Assembly: GCA_018141785.1 (NCBI GenBank)
Contig: CP073341.1
Coordinates: 3,025,261-3,089,260, forward strand
Direction: 5' to 3'
DNA from: Candidatus Paraprochloron terpiosi LD05
GTDB taxonomy: Bacteria; Cyanobacteriota; Cyanobacteriia; Cyanobacteriales; Prochloraceae
Length of the DNA stretch: 64,000 bases
Shown here piece by piece: positions 54,799 through 64,000 of this stretch (position 1 is its first letter; the number at the start of each line of letters is the position of its first letter). The notes under the pieces were generated by a model. It had not been told where the DNA came from, ran no database searches, and worked only from the letters and a program-made list of their open reading frames with translations. The position numbers and the translations under genes are program-made.

Positions 54799-56412
54799 TT
54801 ATGTAGATGAAATTTCGTAGTTGATCGTGAAGTAGAAACCTTTTTCTTGAAGATTATCCCCTTCATTCTCCACTTGTGTCAAGGAAACAGCATAGTCAAC
54901 CCGCATATTTAATCCTGGTAGGGGTTGCAAGAGGATTCCCAAACCAATACCTGCAATTACGTTCTGGTTTTGGCTGAGGGAATTGGGATTATCATCTGTA
55001 TTTAACACTGCTCCAGCATCCAGAAAAGGTGCTATTTGTAAGGTAGGGATTCCATCTTCGTCTCGTTGTAAGGTAATTCTATCTTCAATGGAGAAACGAA
55101 TACCATTATCCCCAGCAAGGAGATTTTGACGATAGCCCCGTACAGACTGACCACCACCAATGATAAATTGTTGGGAGGGTAATAAACCATCGGTGGAAAG
55201 TTGAATTTCTCCTTGTATAATTAAGAAGTTGGTGGGACTGAATATTTGGACTCGTTGTACTTGACCTGACCAACTGAAAAATTGACCGTCGGGAATAGGG
55301 TCGTTATTTTCCGTTGCATTGAATAGTTGGGTACCGAAGTTTAACTGGGACCGTAATGACCAAGCACCTGATTGATTGCGAGTAATATATTCTTGGGAGA
55401 AGTTGAACACACTGGTGGTGCTGACTCCGTCAGAGTCTGGTCCAAAACCAAAGGGTGTGGGTCCTGCAAAGGTAAAAGTCTGACCGTCTCGGTAGGTAAA
55501 ACCAAAGGACAGGGCAAATTCTTTCCCGGGAGTGTAAATTAAAGGTTGACGATAGGTAATATTAAATAAATCCGATTCTCCTTCAATACCTAGGGAGTCG
55601 AAGGGTTCTTGTATTACTTCATTGCGATCAATTGACCCACTCACTCTTAAGGTTCCGTTCATTGCATTGAGGGGTAGTTGATAGGTCAAGTTCCAGGTGT
55701 CCGCACCGGATCGGGTGGTACGTCTATAGGAAACAGCAAAGGAATCACCAATGCCGGAGAAATTCCGGTGGATAGCACCTACTCCTATCTGTTCGGAACC
55801 CACACTGGGAGGGGAATAGTTATCCACACTGAAGTTAGCATTGAAAGGGTTTGCTTCAGTGACTCGTACTATTAAGATACTCTGGTTTACCCCGTGTCCT
55901 TTCCGCAAACTAGCTTCTACGTTTTCTAGGAGGGGGTCGATCCGCAATAAACGCAGTTGTTCTTCTAGCTTTCTGGGATTGAGGGGGGTGGTAGCTCCTA
56001 GTTCTACCCTTTTACGGACGTAACTGGGGTTCAGTTTCCGTAAACCTTCAATTCTGATTTCTTCTATCCCTCCTTCGAGGATTTTAATTTCCACTACTCC
56101 TGTGGTGAGGGACTCGGGGACCAGGGTTGCTTCGGAGGTGAGATATTCCCGTTCTAGGTAGAGTTGGGTAATAGCGTTGACTGCGGCTTCTAGTTCGGTT
56201 CTAGTTACTTCTCGTCCTTGGAGTTCTTGGATAATAGGTCCGAATTTGCTAGAGTCGAAGATGCTGCTACCAGTTACTTCAATGCGGTCTACTTGAATTT
56301 TATCAGGGGTTTGAGCGATTTGTTGTCTAGGAGGAGCGGCCAGAGTGCTGGAACTAATCCACATTAATGCTACTAGGGTGGAAGTAATTATGTCAAGACA
56401 ATGGTTTCTCAT
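54799..56412 (-). CDS. TpsB outer-membrane transporter of a two-partner secretion system (ShlB/FhaC/HecB family)
   Basis: 537 residues. Signal peptide (about 1-25), a short PRQQ linker, a POTRA_2 domain (IQVDRIEVTGSSIFDSSKFG ... VEIKILEGGIEEIRIEG, about 38-120), a second POTRA and a 16-strand barrel. The L6-loop tip motif GGGQSVRGYRQN (about 420-431) is intact. It exports the TpsA partner, whose gene is divergent 113 bp away. The barrel ends with an aromatic residue pattern (GFYFTINYEISST). Confidence 0.95.
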   Translation of the reverse strand: MRNHCLDIITSTLVALMWISSSTLAAPPRQQIAQTPDKIQVDRIEVTGSSIFDSSKFGPIIQELQGREVTRTELEAAVNAITQLYLEREYLTSEATLVPESLTTGVVEIKILEGGIEEIRIEGLRKLNPSYVRKRVELGATTPLNPRKLEEQLRLLRIDPLLENVEASLRKGHGVNQSILIVRVTEANPFNANFSVDNYSPPSVGSEQIGVGAIHRNFSGIGDSFAVSYRRTTRSGADTWNLTYQLPLNAMNGTLRVSGSIDRNEVIQEPFDSLGIEGESDLFNITYRQPLIYTPGKEFALSFGFTYRDGQTFTFAGPTPFGFGPDSDGVSTTSVFNFSQEYITRNQSGAWSLRSQLNFGTQLFNATENNDPIPDGQFFSWSGQVQRVQIFSPTNFLIIQGEIQLSTDGLLPSQQFIIGGGQSVRGYRQNLLAGDNGIRFSIEDRITLQRDEDGIPTLQIAPFLDAGAVLNTDDNPNSLSQNQNVIAGIGLGILLQPLPGLNMRVDYAVSLTQVENEGDNLQEKGFYFTINYEISST

Positions 56413-56525
56413 TTTTCTCTCATTTTAATCTCAGATTTCTTGACAAAAAATTTACATTTAAACTTTGACTTTTATATTATATTGAAAGTAGTAACAATAA
56501 ATGTGCCTGATTGAGGAAATTGACC
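56413..56525. promoter_or_regulatory. Divergent promoter region tpsB/tpsA
   Basis: 113 AT-rich bases. TTGACT at 56465-56470 and TATATTATATTG next to it on the plus strand could be promoter parts, but spacing to a second box is not ideal. The GAGGAA at 56513 is the tpsA ribosome site. Confidence 0.4.
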
Positions 56526-59500
56526 ATGGAGATAATTACTCGGTTACTCATGAAGAAAATATTAGTACGGGGTAGTTTGGGGCTGCTGTTAGGATTACTG
56601 GGAACCGCAAAACCCTTAGTAGCACAGCAGATTATTCCCAATAACGATGGTACCGGAACATTAGTAACGCCCCATGGTAACAGACTGGACATTCACGGGG
56701 GCAGTTTGTCAGGGGACGGCCAGAATCTCTTCCATAGTTTCCAACAATTTGGTCTGGATGTTAACCAAATTGCTAATTTCCTCTCCAACCCCAATATTCG
56801 CCATATCCTGGGCCGGGTGAACGGAGGAGACCCTTCCCTGATTAACGGGTTGATTCAAGTGACGGGAGGTCCAGCTAACCTATATATTATGAATCCGGCG
56901 GGGATTATTTTTGGTCCCGATGCTCGATTAAACGTTGGGGGAGATTTTACAGCCACAACCAGTACCAGTATTGGTTTTGGGGATAATTTGTTTCAAGCTT
57001 TTGGCAACAACGACTATCAAAGTTTGGTGGGAACTCCCGACTCTTTTTACTTCAATAGTGAGTCGGGGACGATTGTAAACGCTGGGGAGTTGGCAGTAGA
57101 TTCCGGGCAGAATTTAACTTTGGCGGGTTCTCGGGTATTGAACTCCGGGAAGTTGGTAGCAGAAGATGGGAGTGTCATTATTGCAGCAGTACCGGGGGAA
57201 AATTTGCTCCGTGTCTCCTTTCCAGGAAATATATTGAGTTTGGAAGTTCCTTTAGAGGTAGACAAAGATGGAAATATTGCTCCTATTACCCCGAAAATGT
57301 TATTAGAGGGTATTAAAGGAACCGGTTTTGCCCTTCAGGAGTCCGGTGAGGTGGCGTTAAATGATGGAACGGTGGTTCCGACGGAACCTGGGAGTGTTGT
57401 GGTTACGGGAACTGTGAGTTCTGGTGCTGTGTCAGTAGTGGGAGAGAAGATAGGATTATATGGAGCAGATTTTTCGGGAAATGAGATTAAGATAGGGGGA
57501 GATATTAGGGGTAAAGGGAGTTTTCCCACTGCTGAGCGGGTCTATATTAGTGAGGGGACTAAGATAAGTACGGGTTTTGAGGGTGAGGTTGTTGTTTATA
57601 GTGATGAAGTGACGTTTTTTGCAGGAGAGATCCATTCTCTTGAAGGTTTTGTGGAGTTGTCCGGGAAGGAGGATTTGGCTTTATTGGGTTCCGTTAATGT
57701 GGGGAATGGGACTATTCTCATCGATCCTCGGGATATTAATATTGTAGCAAGTTCTGGGGGTACAAATAATAATAATGAGTTGACGGATGGGCAGATATTA
57801 ATGAGTGACGGGGGAATTAATATTGATTTTACCATTACGAATCTAGCTTTGACGGAGTTGACTGGGAATATTATTCTGGAAGCATCCCGGGATATTACAG
57901 TGACTGCAAATGCAAATGCGTTTTTTAATGAGCTGTTTTTTAATAATCAAACAGCAGGGGAGACGATTACTTTCACTGCTGGTAGGAATATAGATATTGG
58001 GACCGATATCACAACTAACGGTGGTGCTGTTAATTTGACGGCAACGGGTGATATTACCACACGGAACATTGTAACTTCACAACAAAGCGGTAAAGGGGGG
58101 GATATAACTCTCAATAGTACAGGAGGGAGTATTGATACGATGGGAAATCTAGAATCTCGTGGTACTGGCAGTGGAAATGGAGGTGCCATCAACCTTACTG
58201 CTATGAGTGATATTATGACAAACTCCCTCAATGTTTCTTCAAGTACCGGTAACGGGGGAAATATAACTCTCAATAGTACAGGAGGGAGTATTAATACGAT
58301 GGGAACTCTAGATTCTCGTAGTACTGGCAGAGGAAATGGAGGTGCCATCAATCTTACTGCTCAGGGTAATATTACCACAGACTCCCTCATCTCTACTTCA
58401 CAGAACGGTGACGGGGGAAATATAACTCTCAATACTGCTCAGGGTAATATTACCACCACAGACGACCTCAATGTTGCTTCACAGAACGGTAACGAGGGGG
58501 GAAATATAACTCTCAATAGTACAAGAGGGAGTATTGATACGATGAAAACTCTAGATTCTGGTAATGGCAGAGGAAATGGAGGTGCCATCAGTCTTACTGC
58601 TGAGGGTAATATTACCACAAACTCCCTTGATGCTGCTTCAGACCAAGGTAACGGGGGAAATATAACTCTCAATAGTACAAGAGGGAGAATTGAGACGAGG
58701 GCTGGAACTCAAGTAGATTCTCGTAGTACTGGCAGAGGAAATGGAGGTGCCATCAGTCTTACTGCTGAGGGTAATATTACCACAGACTCCCTCATCTCTA
58801 GTTCACAGAGCGGTAACGGGGGAGATATAACTCTCAAAAGTATAAGAGGGAGTATTAATACGATCGTCATGGACAATGAAGAGTCAGAAAATCTAGACTC
58901 TCGTAGTAACACAGGAAATGGAGGTGCCATCAGTCTTACTGCTGAGGGTAATATTACCACAGACTCCCTCATCTCTACTTCACAGAACGGTGACGGGGGA
59001 AATATAACTCTCAATACTGCAAGAGGGAGAATTGATACGAGGGCTGGAACTTTAGACTCTCGTCATCGGTCTTCTAATAACACAGGAAATGGAGGTGTCA
59101 TCAATCTTACTGCTCAGGGTAATATTACCACAGACTCCCTCATCTCTAGTTCACAGAACGGTGACGGGGGAAATATAACTCTCAATACTGCAAGAGGGAG
59201 AATTGATACGAGAGCTCGGAGAAATAATACGAGCGATCTAAGTCTTCTAGATTCTCGTGGTAGTCGAACAGGAAATGGAGGTGCCATCAATCTTACTGCT
59301 GAGGGTAATATTACCACAGACTCCCTCATCTCTACTTCACAGAACGGTAACGGGGGAAATATAACTCTCAATACTGCAAGAGGGAGTATTGATACGAGAG
59401 CTCGGAGAATGGATACGAGCGATCGAACTCAAGTAGATTCTCGTAGTACTGGCAGAGGAAATGGAGGTGCCATCAATCTTACTGCTCACGGTAATATTAC

Positions 59501-61775
59501 CACAGACGACCTCATCTCTAGTTCACAGAGCGGTAACGGGGGAAATATAACTCTCGATACTACAAGAGGGAGTATTGATACTGGAACTTTACAATCTCAT
59601 AGTCAAGCAAATTCATCCAACGGAGGTGATGTTGAACTAACTGCTCGAGATAACATTAAAGTAGTCACGATCAATGCCCAAGGAGGGAGCCAAGGCAGTG
59701 GTGGTAATGTAGAAATAGACACAGAGCAATTCTTCCGAGCAACCGGCACCTTTATCGACCGAAATGAGCGAGAAGCTAGTATATCCACAGCAGCTCCCGG
59801 CACTATGGGAGGAGATATTACCATTAAACATGGAGGTAACGGTATAACTCCTTTTATAGTAGGAGATGCTACCACTAACGGTACCGCAGGAGTAATTACC
59901 ACCGGTGAAACCACCATAGCTTCCGGTTCCTTCCTCTTCACAGAAAGACGAAATAACATTCACATTATTAGCGTTTCACAAGGGCCACAAGGGCCACAAG
60001 GGCCACAAGGGCCACAAGGGCTACGAGGGCTACGAGGGCTAATAGGGCCACAAGGGCCACAAGGGCCACGAGGGGAACGAGGGCTAATAGGGCCACAAGG
60101 GCTACAAGGGCTACGAGGGCTACGAGGGCTAATAGGGCCACAAGGGCCACAAGGGCTACGAGGGGAACGAGGGCTAATAGGGCCACAAGGGCCACAAGGG
60201 CTACGAGGGGAACGAGGGGAACGAGGGGAACAAGGGCTAATAGGGCTAACAGGGCCACAAGGGGAACAAGGGCTAATAGGGCCACAAGGGGAACGAGGGC
60301 TACAAGGGGAACAAGGGCTACGAGGGCTACAAGGGGAACAAGGGCCACAAGGGACACAAGGGCTACAAGGGGAACAAGGGCTAATAGGGCCACAAGGGCT
60401 ACGAGGGGAACCAGGGCCACAAGGGGAACGAGGGCTAATAGGGCTAATAGGGCCACAAGGGCTACGAGGGGAACAAGGGCCACAAGGGGAACAAGGGCCA
60501 ATAGGGCTACAAGGGGAACAAGGGGAACGAGGGCTAATAGGGCCACAAGGGGCACAAGGGGCACAAGGGCTACAAGGGCTACAAGGGCCACAAGGGCTAC
60601 GAGGGGAACAAGGGCTACAAGGGCTACAAGGGCTACAAGGGCTACGAGGGACACAAGGGCTACAAGGGCTACAAGGGCTACAAGGGCTACGAGGGACACA
60701 AGGGCTACAAGGGCTACAAGGGCTACAAGAGGCTACAAGGGGAACCAGGGCCACAAGGGGAACAAGGGCCACAAGGGCCACAAGGGGAACCAGGGCCACA
60801 AGGGGAACAAGGGCTACGAGGGCTACGAGGGGAACCAGGGCCACAAGGGGAACGAGGGGAACCAGGGCCACAAGGGGAACGAGGGCTAATAGGGGAACCA
60901 GGGCCACAAGGGCTACGAGGGGAACCAGGGCCACAAGGGCTACGAGGGCTACGAGGGGAACCAGGGCCACAAGGGCTACGAGGGGAACCAGGGCCACAAG
61001 GGCTACGAGGGGAGCAAGGGCCACAAGGGCTACAAGGGCTACAAGGGCCACAAGGGCTACGAGGGGAACCAGGGCCACAAGGGGAACCAGGGCTACGAGG
61101 GGAACAAGTGCAAGAAGTGCTACGAGAAATGCTACAAGAGCGACAAGTGCAAGAAGTGCTAAGAGGGCCACAAGGAGAACAAGGGGAACCAGGGGAACCA
61201 GGGCCACAAGGGGAACCAGGGGAACCAGGGCTACGAGGGGAACCAGGGCCACAAGGGCTACGAGGGCTACGAGGGGAACCAGGGCCACAAGGGCTACGAG
61301 GGCTACGAGGGGAACCAGGGCCACAAGGGCTACAAGGGCTACAAGGGGAACCAGGGCCACAAGGGCTACAAGGGCTACGAGGAGAACCAGGGCCACAAGG
61401 GGCACAAGGGGCACAAGGGCTACAAGGGCCACAAGGGCTACGAGGGGAACCAGGGCCACAAGGGGAACGAGGGCTAATAGGGCCACAAGGGACACAAGGG
61501 CTACAAGGGGAACAAGGGCTAATAGGGCCACAAGGGCTACGAGGGGAACAAGGGCCACAAGGGGAACAAGGGCCAATAGGGCTACAAGGGGAACAAGGGG
61601 AACGAGGGCTAATAGGGCCACAAGGGGCACAAGGGGCACAAGGGGCACAAGGGCCACAAGGGCCACAAGGGCTACGAGGGCTACAAGGGCCACAAGGGCC
61701 ACAAGGGCCACAAGGGCCACAAGGGCCAGAAGATCCAGAAAATCCCGGGCCCGGTCTACCCGAGCCCCCCATTGA
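56526..61775 (+). CDS. TpsA exoprotein: haemagglutinin domain, beta-helix repeats, collagen-like region; C-terminal CHAT lost by frameshift
   Basis: 1749 residues from ATG 56526 (GAGGAA 8 bp before). Signal peptide up to AKPLVAQQ (about 35). TPS secretion domain (about 36-250) with [29 protein letters not shown] and MNPAGIIFG, typical of FhaB-like proteins. About 500-1040: tandem units near [34 protein letters not shown]. From residue 1152 a collagen-like Gly-X-Y run of 83 triplets ([16 protein letters not shown]). At 60730 one extra base shifts the frame, and the rest reads [12 protein letters not shown], a very basic tail ending at 61775. The intended protein would go on to 63033 with 2168 residues. 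Confidence 0.85.
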   Translation: MEIITRLLMKKILVRGSLGLLLGLLGTAKPLVAQQIIPNNDGTGTLVTPHGNRLDIHGGSLSGDGQNLFHSFQQFGLDVNQIANFLSNPNIRHILGRVNGGDPSLINGLIQVTGGPANLYIMNPAGIIFGPDARLNVGGDFTATTSTSIGFGDNLFQAFGNNDYQSLVGTPDSFYFNSESGTIVNAGELAVDSGQNLTLAGSRVLNSGKLVAEDGSVIIAAVPGENLLRVSFPGNILSLEVPLEVDKDGNIAPITPKMLLEGIKGTGFALQESGEVALNDGTVVPTEPGSVVVTGTVSSGAVSVVGEKIGLYGADFSGNEIKIGGDIRGKGSFPTAERVYISEGTKISTGFEGEVVVYSDEVTFFAGEIHSLEGFVELSGKEDLALLGSVNVGNGTILIDPRDINIVASSGGTNNNNELTDGQILMSDGGINIDFTITNLALTELTGNIILEASRDITVTANANAFFNELFFNNQTAGETITFTAGRNIDIGTDITTNGGAVNLTATGDITTRNIVTSQQSGKGGDITLNSTGGSIDTMGNLESRGTGSGNGGAINLTAMSDIMTNSLNVSSSTGNGGNITLNSTGGSINTMGTLDSRSTGRGNGGAINLTAQGNITTDSLISTSQNGDGGNITLNTAQGNITTTDDLNVASQNGNEGGNITLNSTRGSIDTMKTLDSGNGRGNGGAISLTAEGNITTNSLDAASDQGNGGNITLNSTRGRIETRAGTQVDSRSTGRGNGGAISLTAEGNITTDSLISSSQSGNGGDITLKSIRGSINTIVMDNEESENLDSRSNTGNGGAISLTAEGNITTDSLISTSQNGDGGNITLNTARGRIDTRAGTLDSRHRSSNNTGNGGVINLTAQGNITTDSLISSSQNGDGGNITLNTARGRIDTRARRNNTSDLSLLDSRGSRTGNGGAINLTAEGNITTDSLISTSQNGNGGNITLNTARGSIDTRARRMDTSDRTQVDSRSTGRGNGGAINLTAHGNITTDDLISSSQSGNGGNITLDTTRGSIDTGTLQSHSQANSSNGGDVELTARDNIKVVTINAQGGSQGSGGNVEIDTEQFFRATGTFIDRNEREASISTAAPGTMGGDITIKHGGNGITPFIVGDATTNGTAGVITTGETTIASGSFLFTERRNNIHIISVSQGPQGPQGPQGPQGLRGLRGLIGPQGPQGPRGERGLIGPQGLQGLRGLRGLIGPQGPQGLRGERGLIGPQGPQGLRGERGERGEQGLIGLTGPQGEQGLIGPQGERGLQGEQGLRGLQGEQGPQGTQGLQGEQGLIGPQGLRGEPGPQGERGLIGLIGPQGLRGEQGPQGEQGPIGLQGEQGERGLIGPQGAQGAQGLQGLQGPQGLRGEQGLQGLQGLQGLRGTQGLQGLQGLQGLRGTQGLQGLQGLQEATRGTRATRGTRATRATRGTRATRGTRATRATRGTRATRGTRGTRATRGTRANRGTRATRATRGTRATRATRATRGTRATRATRGTRATRATRGARATRATRATRATRATRGTRATRGTRATRGTSARSATRNATRATSARSAKRATRRTRGTRGTRATRGTRGTRATRGTRATRATRATRGTRATRATRATRGTRATRATRATRGTRATRATRATRRTRATRGTRGTRATRATRATRGTRATRGTRANRATRDTRATRGTRANRATRATRGTRATRGTRANRATRGTRGTRANRATRGTRGTRGTRATRATRATRATRATRATRATRATRARRSRKSRARSTRAPH
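58020..59640 (+). repeat. Tandem beta-helix repeats in tpsA
   Basis: About eleven units of roughly 130-170 bp. Each has two peptides: (G)[18 protein letters not shown] and [17 protein letters not shown]. Central spacers vary in length ([20 protein letters not shown] and others). Near identity between units points to recent expansion by recombination. Confidence 0.8.
59982..61731 (+). repeat. Collagen-like 9-bp repeat tract
   Basis: Nearly 1750 bases of 9-mers of the form GGG NNA NNA: GGGCCACAA, GGGCTACGA, GGGGAACGA, GGGCTAATA, GGGGAACCA and a few others, encoding Gly-Pro-Gln, Gly-Leu-Arg, Gly-Glu-Arg, Gly-Leu-Ile, Gly-Glu-Pro. About 83 triplets before and about 105 after the extra base at 60730. 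A non-collagen break lies at about 61105-61164 ([19 protein letters not shown]), which looks helical. Confidence 0.85.
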
Positions 61776-63033
61776 ACCAGTTGATATTGTGAAAATTCCT
61801 GTTACACTCCCCCAAACAGAAATCGAACTAAAAGCTGAGACAAGGGGATGCATAAACAGGGAAATAGACGAAGACTACAGGGAGTATCTGGGCACCAACA
61901 CCCTACGAGAAGTTACCAAAGAACAATCCCAGGGTATTTTGCAAAACATTGAATCGGCAGTCAACGTCAAACCAGCCCTGATTTGTGCCTTCTTTTCCCC
62001 CACCACCAACAAACTGACACTACTACTGGTAACCTCCTCCGGAGAAGCCATGGAAGTGCCAGTAGAAGAAGTTACTCCCAGGAAAGTCGTAGAAACGGCG
62101 AAAAGATTTCGCCAAAATATTCAATCCGCACTTCCTCTAAGGGTTATCAAAAAAGACGCTCAACAACTCTATCAATGGTTAATTGCCCCCCTGGAAGCAG
62201 AACTACAGGCAAGGGGAATAGATAACCTGGTGTTCATTATGGACCAAGGTTTGCGTTCCCTCCCCCTGGCAGCCCTCCACGACGGCCAACAATACCTGGT
62301 GGAAAAGTACAGCCTCGGTTTAATGCCCAGTCTCAGCCTCACCGATACTAGCTATGGAGAGATTAAAAACGCCCAAGTATTAGCTATGGGAGCCTCCAAA
62401 TTTGACCAACTTAACGACTTGGCAGTAACCCAAGAACTAGCAACCATCGACCAACTCTGGGAAACAGACACCTTCCTGAATGAGGACTTTACCATTGCCA
62501 ACCTCAAACAAGCAAGAGCGAGGAAGGGCTATCGTATCATTCACCTAGCCACCCAAATCGAATTCAAACCAGGAGATATCTCCAACTCCTACATTCAATT
62601 TAGCCCAGAAAAGCTGTCCCTAGATAAACTACGAGAATTAGGGTTAAATAACCCCCCCGTAGAACTACTAGTCTTAAGTGCTAGCAAAACCGCTATAGGA
62701 AGCAAAGAGGCAGAACTAGGTTTTACCGGACTAGCCCACCAAGCAGGGATAAAATCAGTCCTGGGCAGTCTCTGGTACGTAAGTGACGCCGGAACCTTAG
62801 GGCTAATGAGCCAATTCTACCATGAATTGCAACAAGCACCCATCAAAGCAGAAGCCTTGCGACAAGCCCAACTAGCCATGATATCCGGTCAAGTGAAACT
62901 AGAAGGCGATCCGGTAATATCGAACTTAAGCAGTCTCACCGTCCTCCCAGAAGAAGGAGATCCCCCACAGAATATCGGGCTGGATCATCCTTACTACTGG
63001 TCAGCCTTTACCATAATAGGCAATCCTTGGTAA
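61108..63033 (+). CDS. C-terminal part of the TpsA protein: collagen-like segment and degenerate CHAT domain
   Basis: 641 residues of the intended frame downstream of 60730; an ATG at 61108 happens to lie in the helical break. About 1-210 are Gly-X-Y triplets, then a Pro-rich linker ([12 protein letters not shown]), a small domain ([20 protein letters not shown], about 255-310) and a CHAT domain (about 310-641): [67 protein letters not shown]. The catalytic His is Gln (HLATQ, codon 62554-62556) and the Cys is Ser (LSASKTA, codon 62683-62685). So it is a non-proteolytic CHAT fold unless another residue serves. Confidence 0.85.
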   Translation: MQEVLREMLQERQVQEVLRGPQGEQGEPGEPGPQGEPGEPGLRGEPGPQGLRGLRGEPGPQGLRGLRGEPGPQGLQGLQGEPGPQGLQGLRGEPGPQGAQGAQGLQGPQGLRGEPGPQGERGLIGPQGTQGLQGEQGLIGPQGLRGEQGPQGEQGPIGLQGEQGERGLIGPQGAQGAQGAQGPQGPQGLRGLQGPQGPQGPQGPQGPEDPENPGPGLPEPPIEPVDIVKIPVTLPQTEIELKAETRGCINREIDEDYREYLGTNTLREVTKEQSQGILQNIESAVNVKPALICAFFSPTTNKLTLLLVTSSGEAMEVPVEEVTPRKVVETAKRFRQNIQSALPLRVIKKDAQQLYQWLIAPLEAELQARGIDNLVFIMDQGLRSLPLAALHDGQQYLVEKYSLGLMPSLSLTDTSYGEIKNAQVLAMGASKFDQLNDLAVTQELATIDQLWETDTFLNEDFTIANLKQARARKGYRIIHLATQIEFKPGDISNSYIQFSPEKLSLDKLRELGLNNPPVELLVLSASKTAIGSKEAELGFTGLAHQAGIKSVLGSLWYVSDAGTLGLMSQFYHELQQAPIKAEALRQAQLAMISGQVKLEGDPVISNLSSLTVLPEEGDPPQNIGLDHPYYWSAFTIIGNPW

Positions 63034-63046
63034 CAGTTACCTTGTA

Positions 63047-63073
63047 TTCGCGCCTTTGCGCCGGGGGCGCGAA
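63047..63073. terminator. TTCGCGCC/GGCGCGAA hairpin after the tpsA locus
   Basis: 8-base perfect arms, 11-base loop, 14 bp after the CHAT stop. G+C-rich stem without a T-run; either a terminator of unusual form or another copy of the small GC palindromes seen in this window (GCGCCTTTGCGC also at about 8147). Confidence 0.45.
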
Positions 63074-63114
63074 AGTACGGGTATAATAGCAAGGCCCGAT
63101 ATGTAATTAATTAT

Positions 63115-63675
63115 TTATTCATCAACATAGAAGCGATAAAAGAAATATCCATTCTCAAAATTATGTTCATCGCAAACATGATGAATCCATTTTTCATTTA
63201 CTAGTCTTTGACCTATTCCTACCGCTTCAGCAGTAGAAATATGCAAGAAATGTTCAAACCATTCCACAGCTTCCCGACCGACAAAACAGCGAGGATATTT
63301 TTTCAGCCAGTAGAAACGGTCTTTAATGGTAACCCCTCCCACATCCCGCATTTTCTCCACCAGTTTATCCAGCTTAATTGTCCCTACTACATCCCGTTTT
63401 TTCCTTTTCTTTTCTACTAACTTTAATCTTGCATCTTCCTCCCAGACAGTAAAACCAGCCTCCTCTTCTACAACTAAAAACATAACCCGTCCTTTCCCCT
63501 CTAAAAATGCCTGGCGACCGTAGCGAATTGCTTCTTGTCCTTGGTCTTTATGATAGGATAATACCTTGAAAAATAGCTTGTCCATATATAAAACTCCAGG
63601 TAAAGTTTTACCTTCTCCTAAATCAGGGTTGATTTCCGGACAATATTTAACTTTATCGGCGTTCAAAATATGCAT
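63115..63675 (-). CDS. DEP-domain protein
   Basis: 186 residues from ATG 63675 (AAGGAGG 11 bp upstream). N-terminal half of mixed alpha/beta (FKVLSYHKDQGQEAIRYGRQ) and a C-terminal DEP domain (about 105-186): LVEKMRDVGGVTIKDRFYWL, CFVGREAVEWFEHFLHISTA, and ENGYFFYRFY. DEP domains usually bind membranes or signalling partners. The gene directly follows the dndD-like gene (33 bp) on the same strand. Link to DNA phosphorothioation is by position only. Confidence 0.75.
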   Translation of the reverse strand: MHILNADKVKYCPEINPDLGEGKTLPGVLYMDKLFFKVLSYHKDQGQEAIRYGRQAFLEGKGRVMFLVVEEEAGFTVWEEDARLKLVEKKRKKRDVVGTIKLDKLVEKMRDVGGVTIKDRFYWLKKYPRCFVGREAVEWFEHFLHISTAEAVGIGQRLVNEKWIHHVCDEHNFENGYFFYRFYVDE

Positions 63676-63708
63676 TTTCAATCAATCCTCCTTGAATCGA
63701 AATCTAAT

Positions 63709-64000
63709 CTAAGCCTCTACTTCAATCATTTCCGTGTACTCAAACTTATTAGGACTTAATTTTACGAGAGGATAAATCTTTCCTCCCAATTCAATTATAT
63801 CTTCCTCACAATCAGACTTAGGAGAATTATAAGTCAAAACATATTGTTTGCCAATATAAGGTGTTATTTCCCGTTCCACTTCTCCCCGCCATTGGGTTTT
63901 GGTTGCCAAGATAACTAACTGATTTGCCAACTGGGGAATGGACTGTGCCACCTGACGGCGATAGATTTCATCCAAACTGCCAAAAGGGGAATCCATTACC
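63709..64000 (-). CDS. DndD-like ATPase, C-terminal end only
   Basis: The frame runs off the window edge. The visible 97 residues start VMDSPFGSLDEIYRRQVAQS, an SMC-type Walker B/D-loop region (DSPFGSLD), then LANQLVILATKTQWRGEVER, as in DndD, the SMC-like ATPase of DNA sulfur modification. The rest of the dnd cluster must lie to the right. SbcC-like alternatives exist, but the VMDSPFGSLD...KTQW pattern suits DndD best. Confidence 0.7.
   Translation of the reverse strand, partial: VMDSPFGSLDEIYRRQVAQSIPQLANQLVILATKTQWRGEVEREITPYIGKQYVLTYNSPKSDCEEDIIELGGKIYPLVKLSPNKFEYTEMIEVEA

Noticed and set aside
58020-59640. CRISPR-like array
   Set aside because: The regular repeats are coding, vary in spacing and length, and encode a beta-helix motif; no cas genes are present.
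59960-61853. Very long minus-strand open frames reading [10 protein letters not shown] or SPCSPCGPC across the collagen tract
   Set aside because: They are antisense shadows: the GGG-NNA-NNA repeat has no stops in several frames, there is no start context, and the plus frame has a clear family meaning.
1-64000. tRNA genes
   Set aside because: I looked for T-loop GGTTCRANTCC cores with matching arms and found only coding matches, for example in argD near 51210.

Overview
The window is chromosomal DNA of a filamentous-type cyanobacterium. The evidence is the NDH-1 subunits ndhN and ndhB, a CrtR-type beta-carotene hydroxylase, the cyanobacterial ribosomal order (ndhN divergent from rplC, no S14 or L30 in the cluster, rplM-rpsI after truA), the xisHI pair, several Uma2 and CHAT genes, and many copies of the HIP1 octamer GCGATCGC. 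The exact genus cannot be read from the sequence.

Layout. 1-10.4 kb is mixed housekeeping on the minus strand (beta-lactamase fold protein, trmJ, rlmB, mrnC, a STAS protein, carA, trpD, ndhN). Between these lie broken small modules: a protease-TPR gene next to a group II intron remnant, hicAB and xisHI. 10.5-26.3 kb is a nearly complete S10-spc-alpha ribosomal cluster on the plus strand, with secY, adk, infA, rpoA and truA. Its rpmC has been cut short by inserted repeats. 26.3-34 kb is accessory: a Uma2 protein, an OLD-like ATPase with a truncated partner, a speD / DUF4178 / membrane spermidine-synthase-like cluster, and MORN, HEAT and EamA remnants. 33.7-38.6 kb returns to core genes (sppA, aroH, crtR, pyrD) with small antitoxin-like genes. 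38.9-43.0 kb is a TPR-CHAT / zinc-ribbon / membrane protein triad. 43.5-52 kb holds ndhB, topA, a PIN pair, a WecG-type glycosyltransferase, a phosphoribosyltransferase and argD. 52.1-54.1 kb is a ruined mazEF locus whose antitoxin is split by an eroded group II intron. 54.8-63.0 kb is a divergent two-partner secretion locus. The right edge holds a DEP-domain protein and the end of a dndD-like gene.

The most unusual locus is 54.8-63.0 kb. A TpsB transporter is divergent from a TpsA exoprotein that joins a haemagglutinin-type secretion domain, about 20-residue tandem beta-helix repeats, about 190 collagen-like Gly-X-Y triplets and a C-terminal CHAT domain. One extra base at 60730 splits it into two frames, and the CHAT catalytic His and Cys are replaced by Gln and Ser. 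A second CHAT gene at 38.9 kb keeps both catalytic residues but carries an in-frame stop before them.

A second theme is small insertions. A 41-bp GC-rich palindromic insert breaks rlmB and a 24-bp insert lies in a TPR gene; both sit at the same point of a HIP1-like site (GATC^GC). A different 41-bp insert breaks mazF, and dispersed CACGCAGAG-type repeats have replaced the end of rpmC. Together with hicA, xisH, mazEF and several truncated genes, this suggests a genome with many short repeats and much pseudogene decay, although sequencing error cannot be excluded for the single-base cases.
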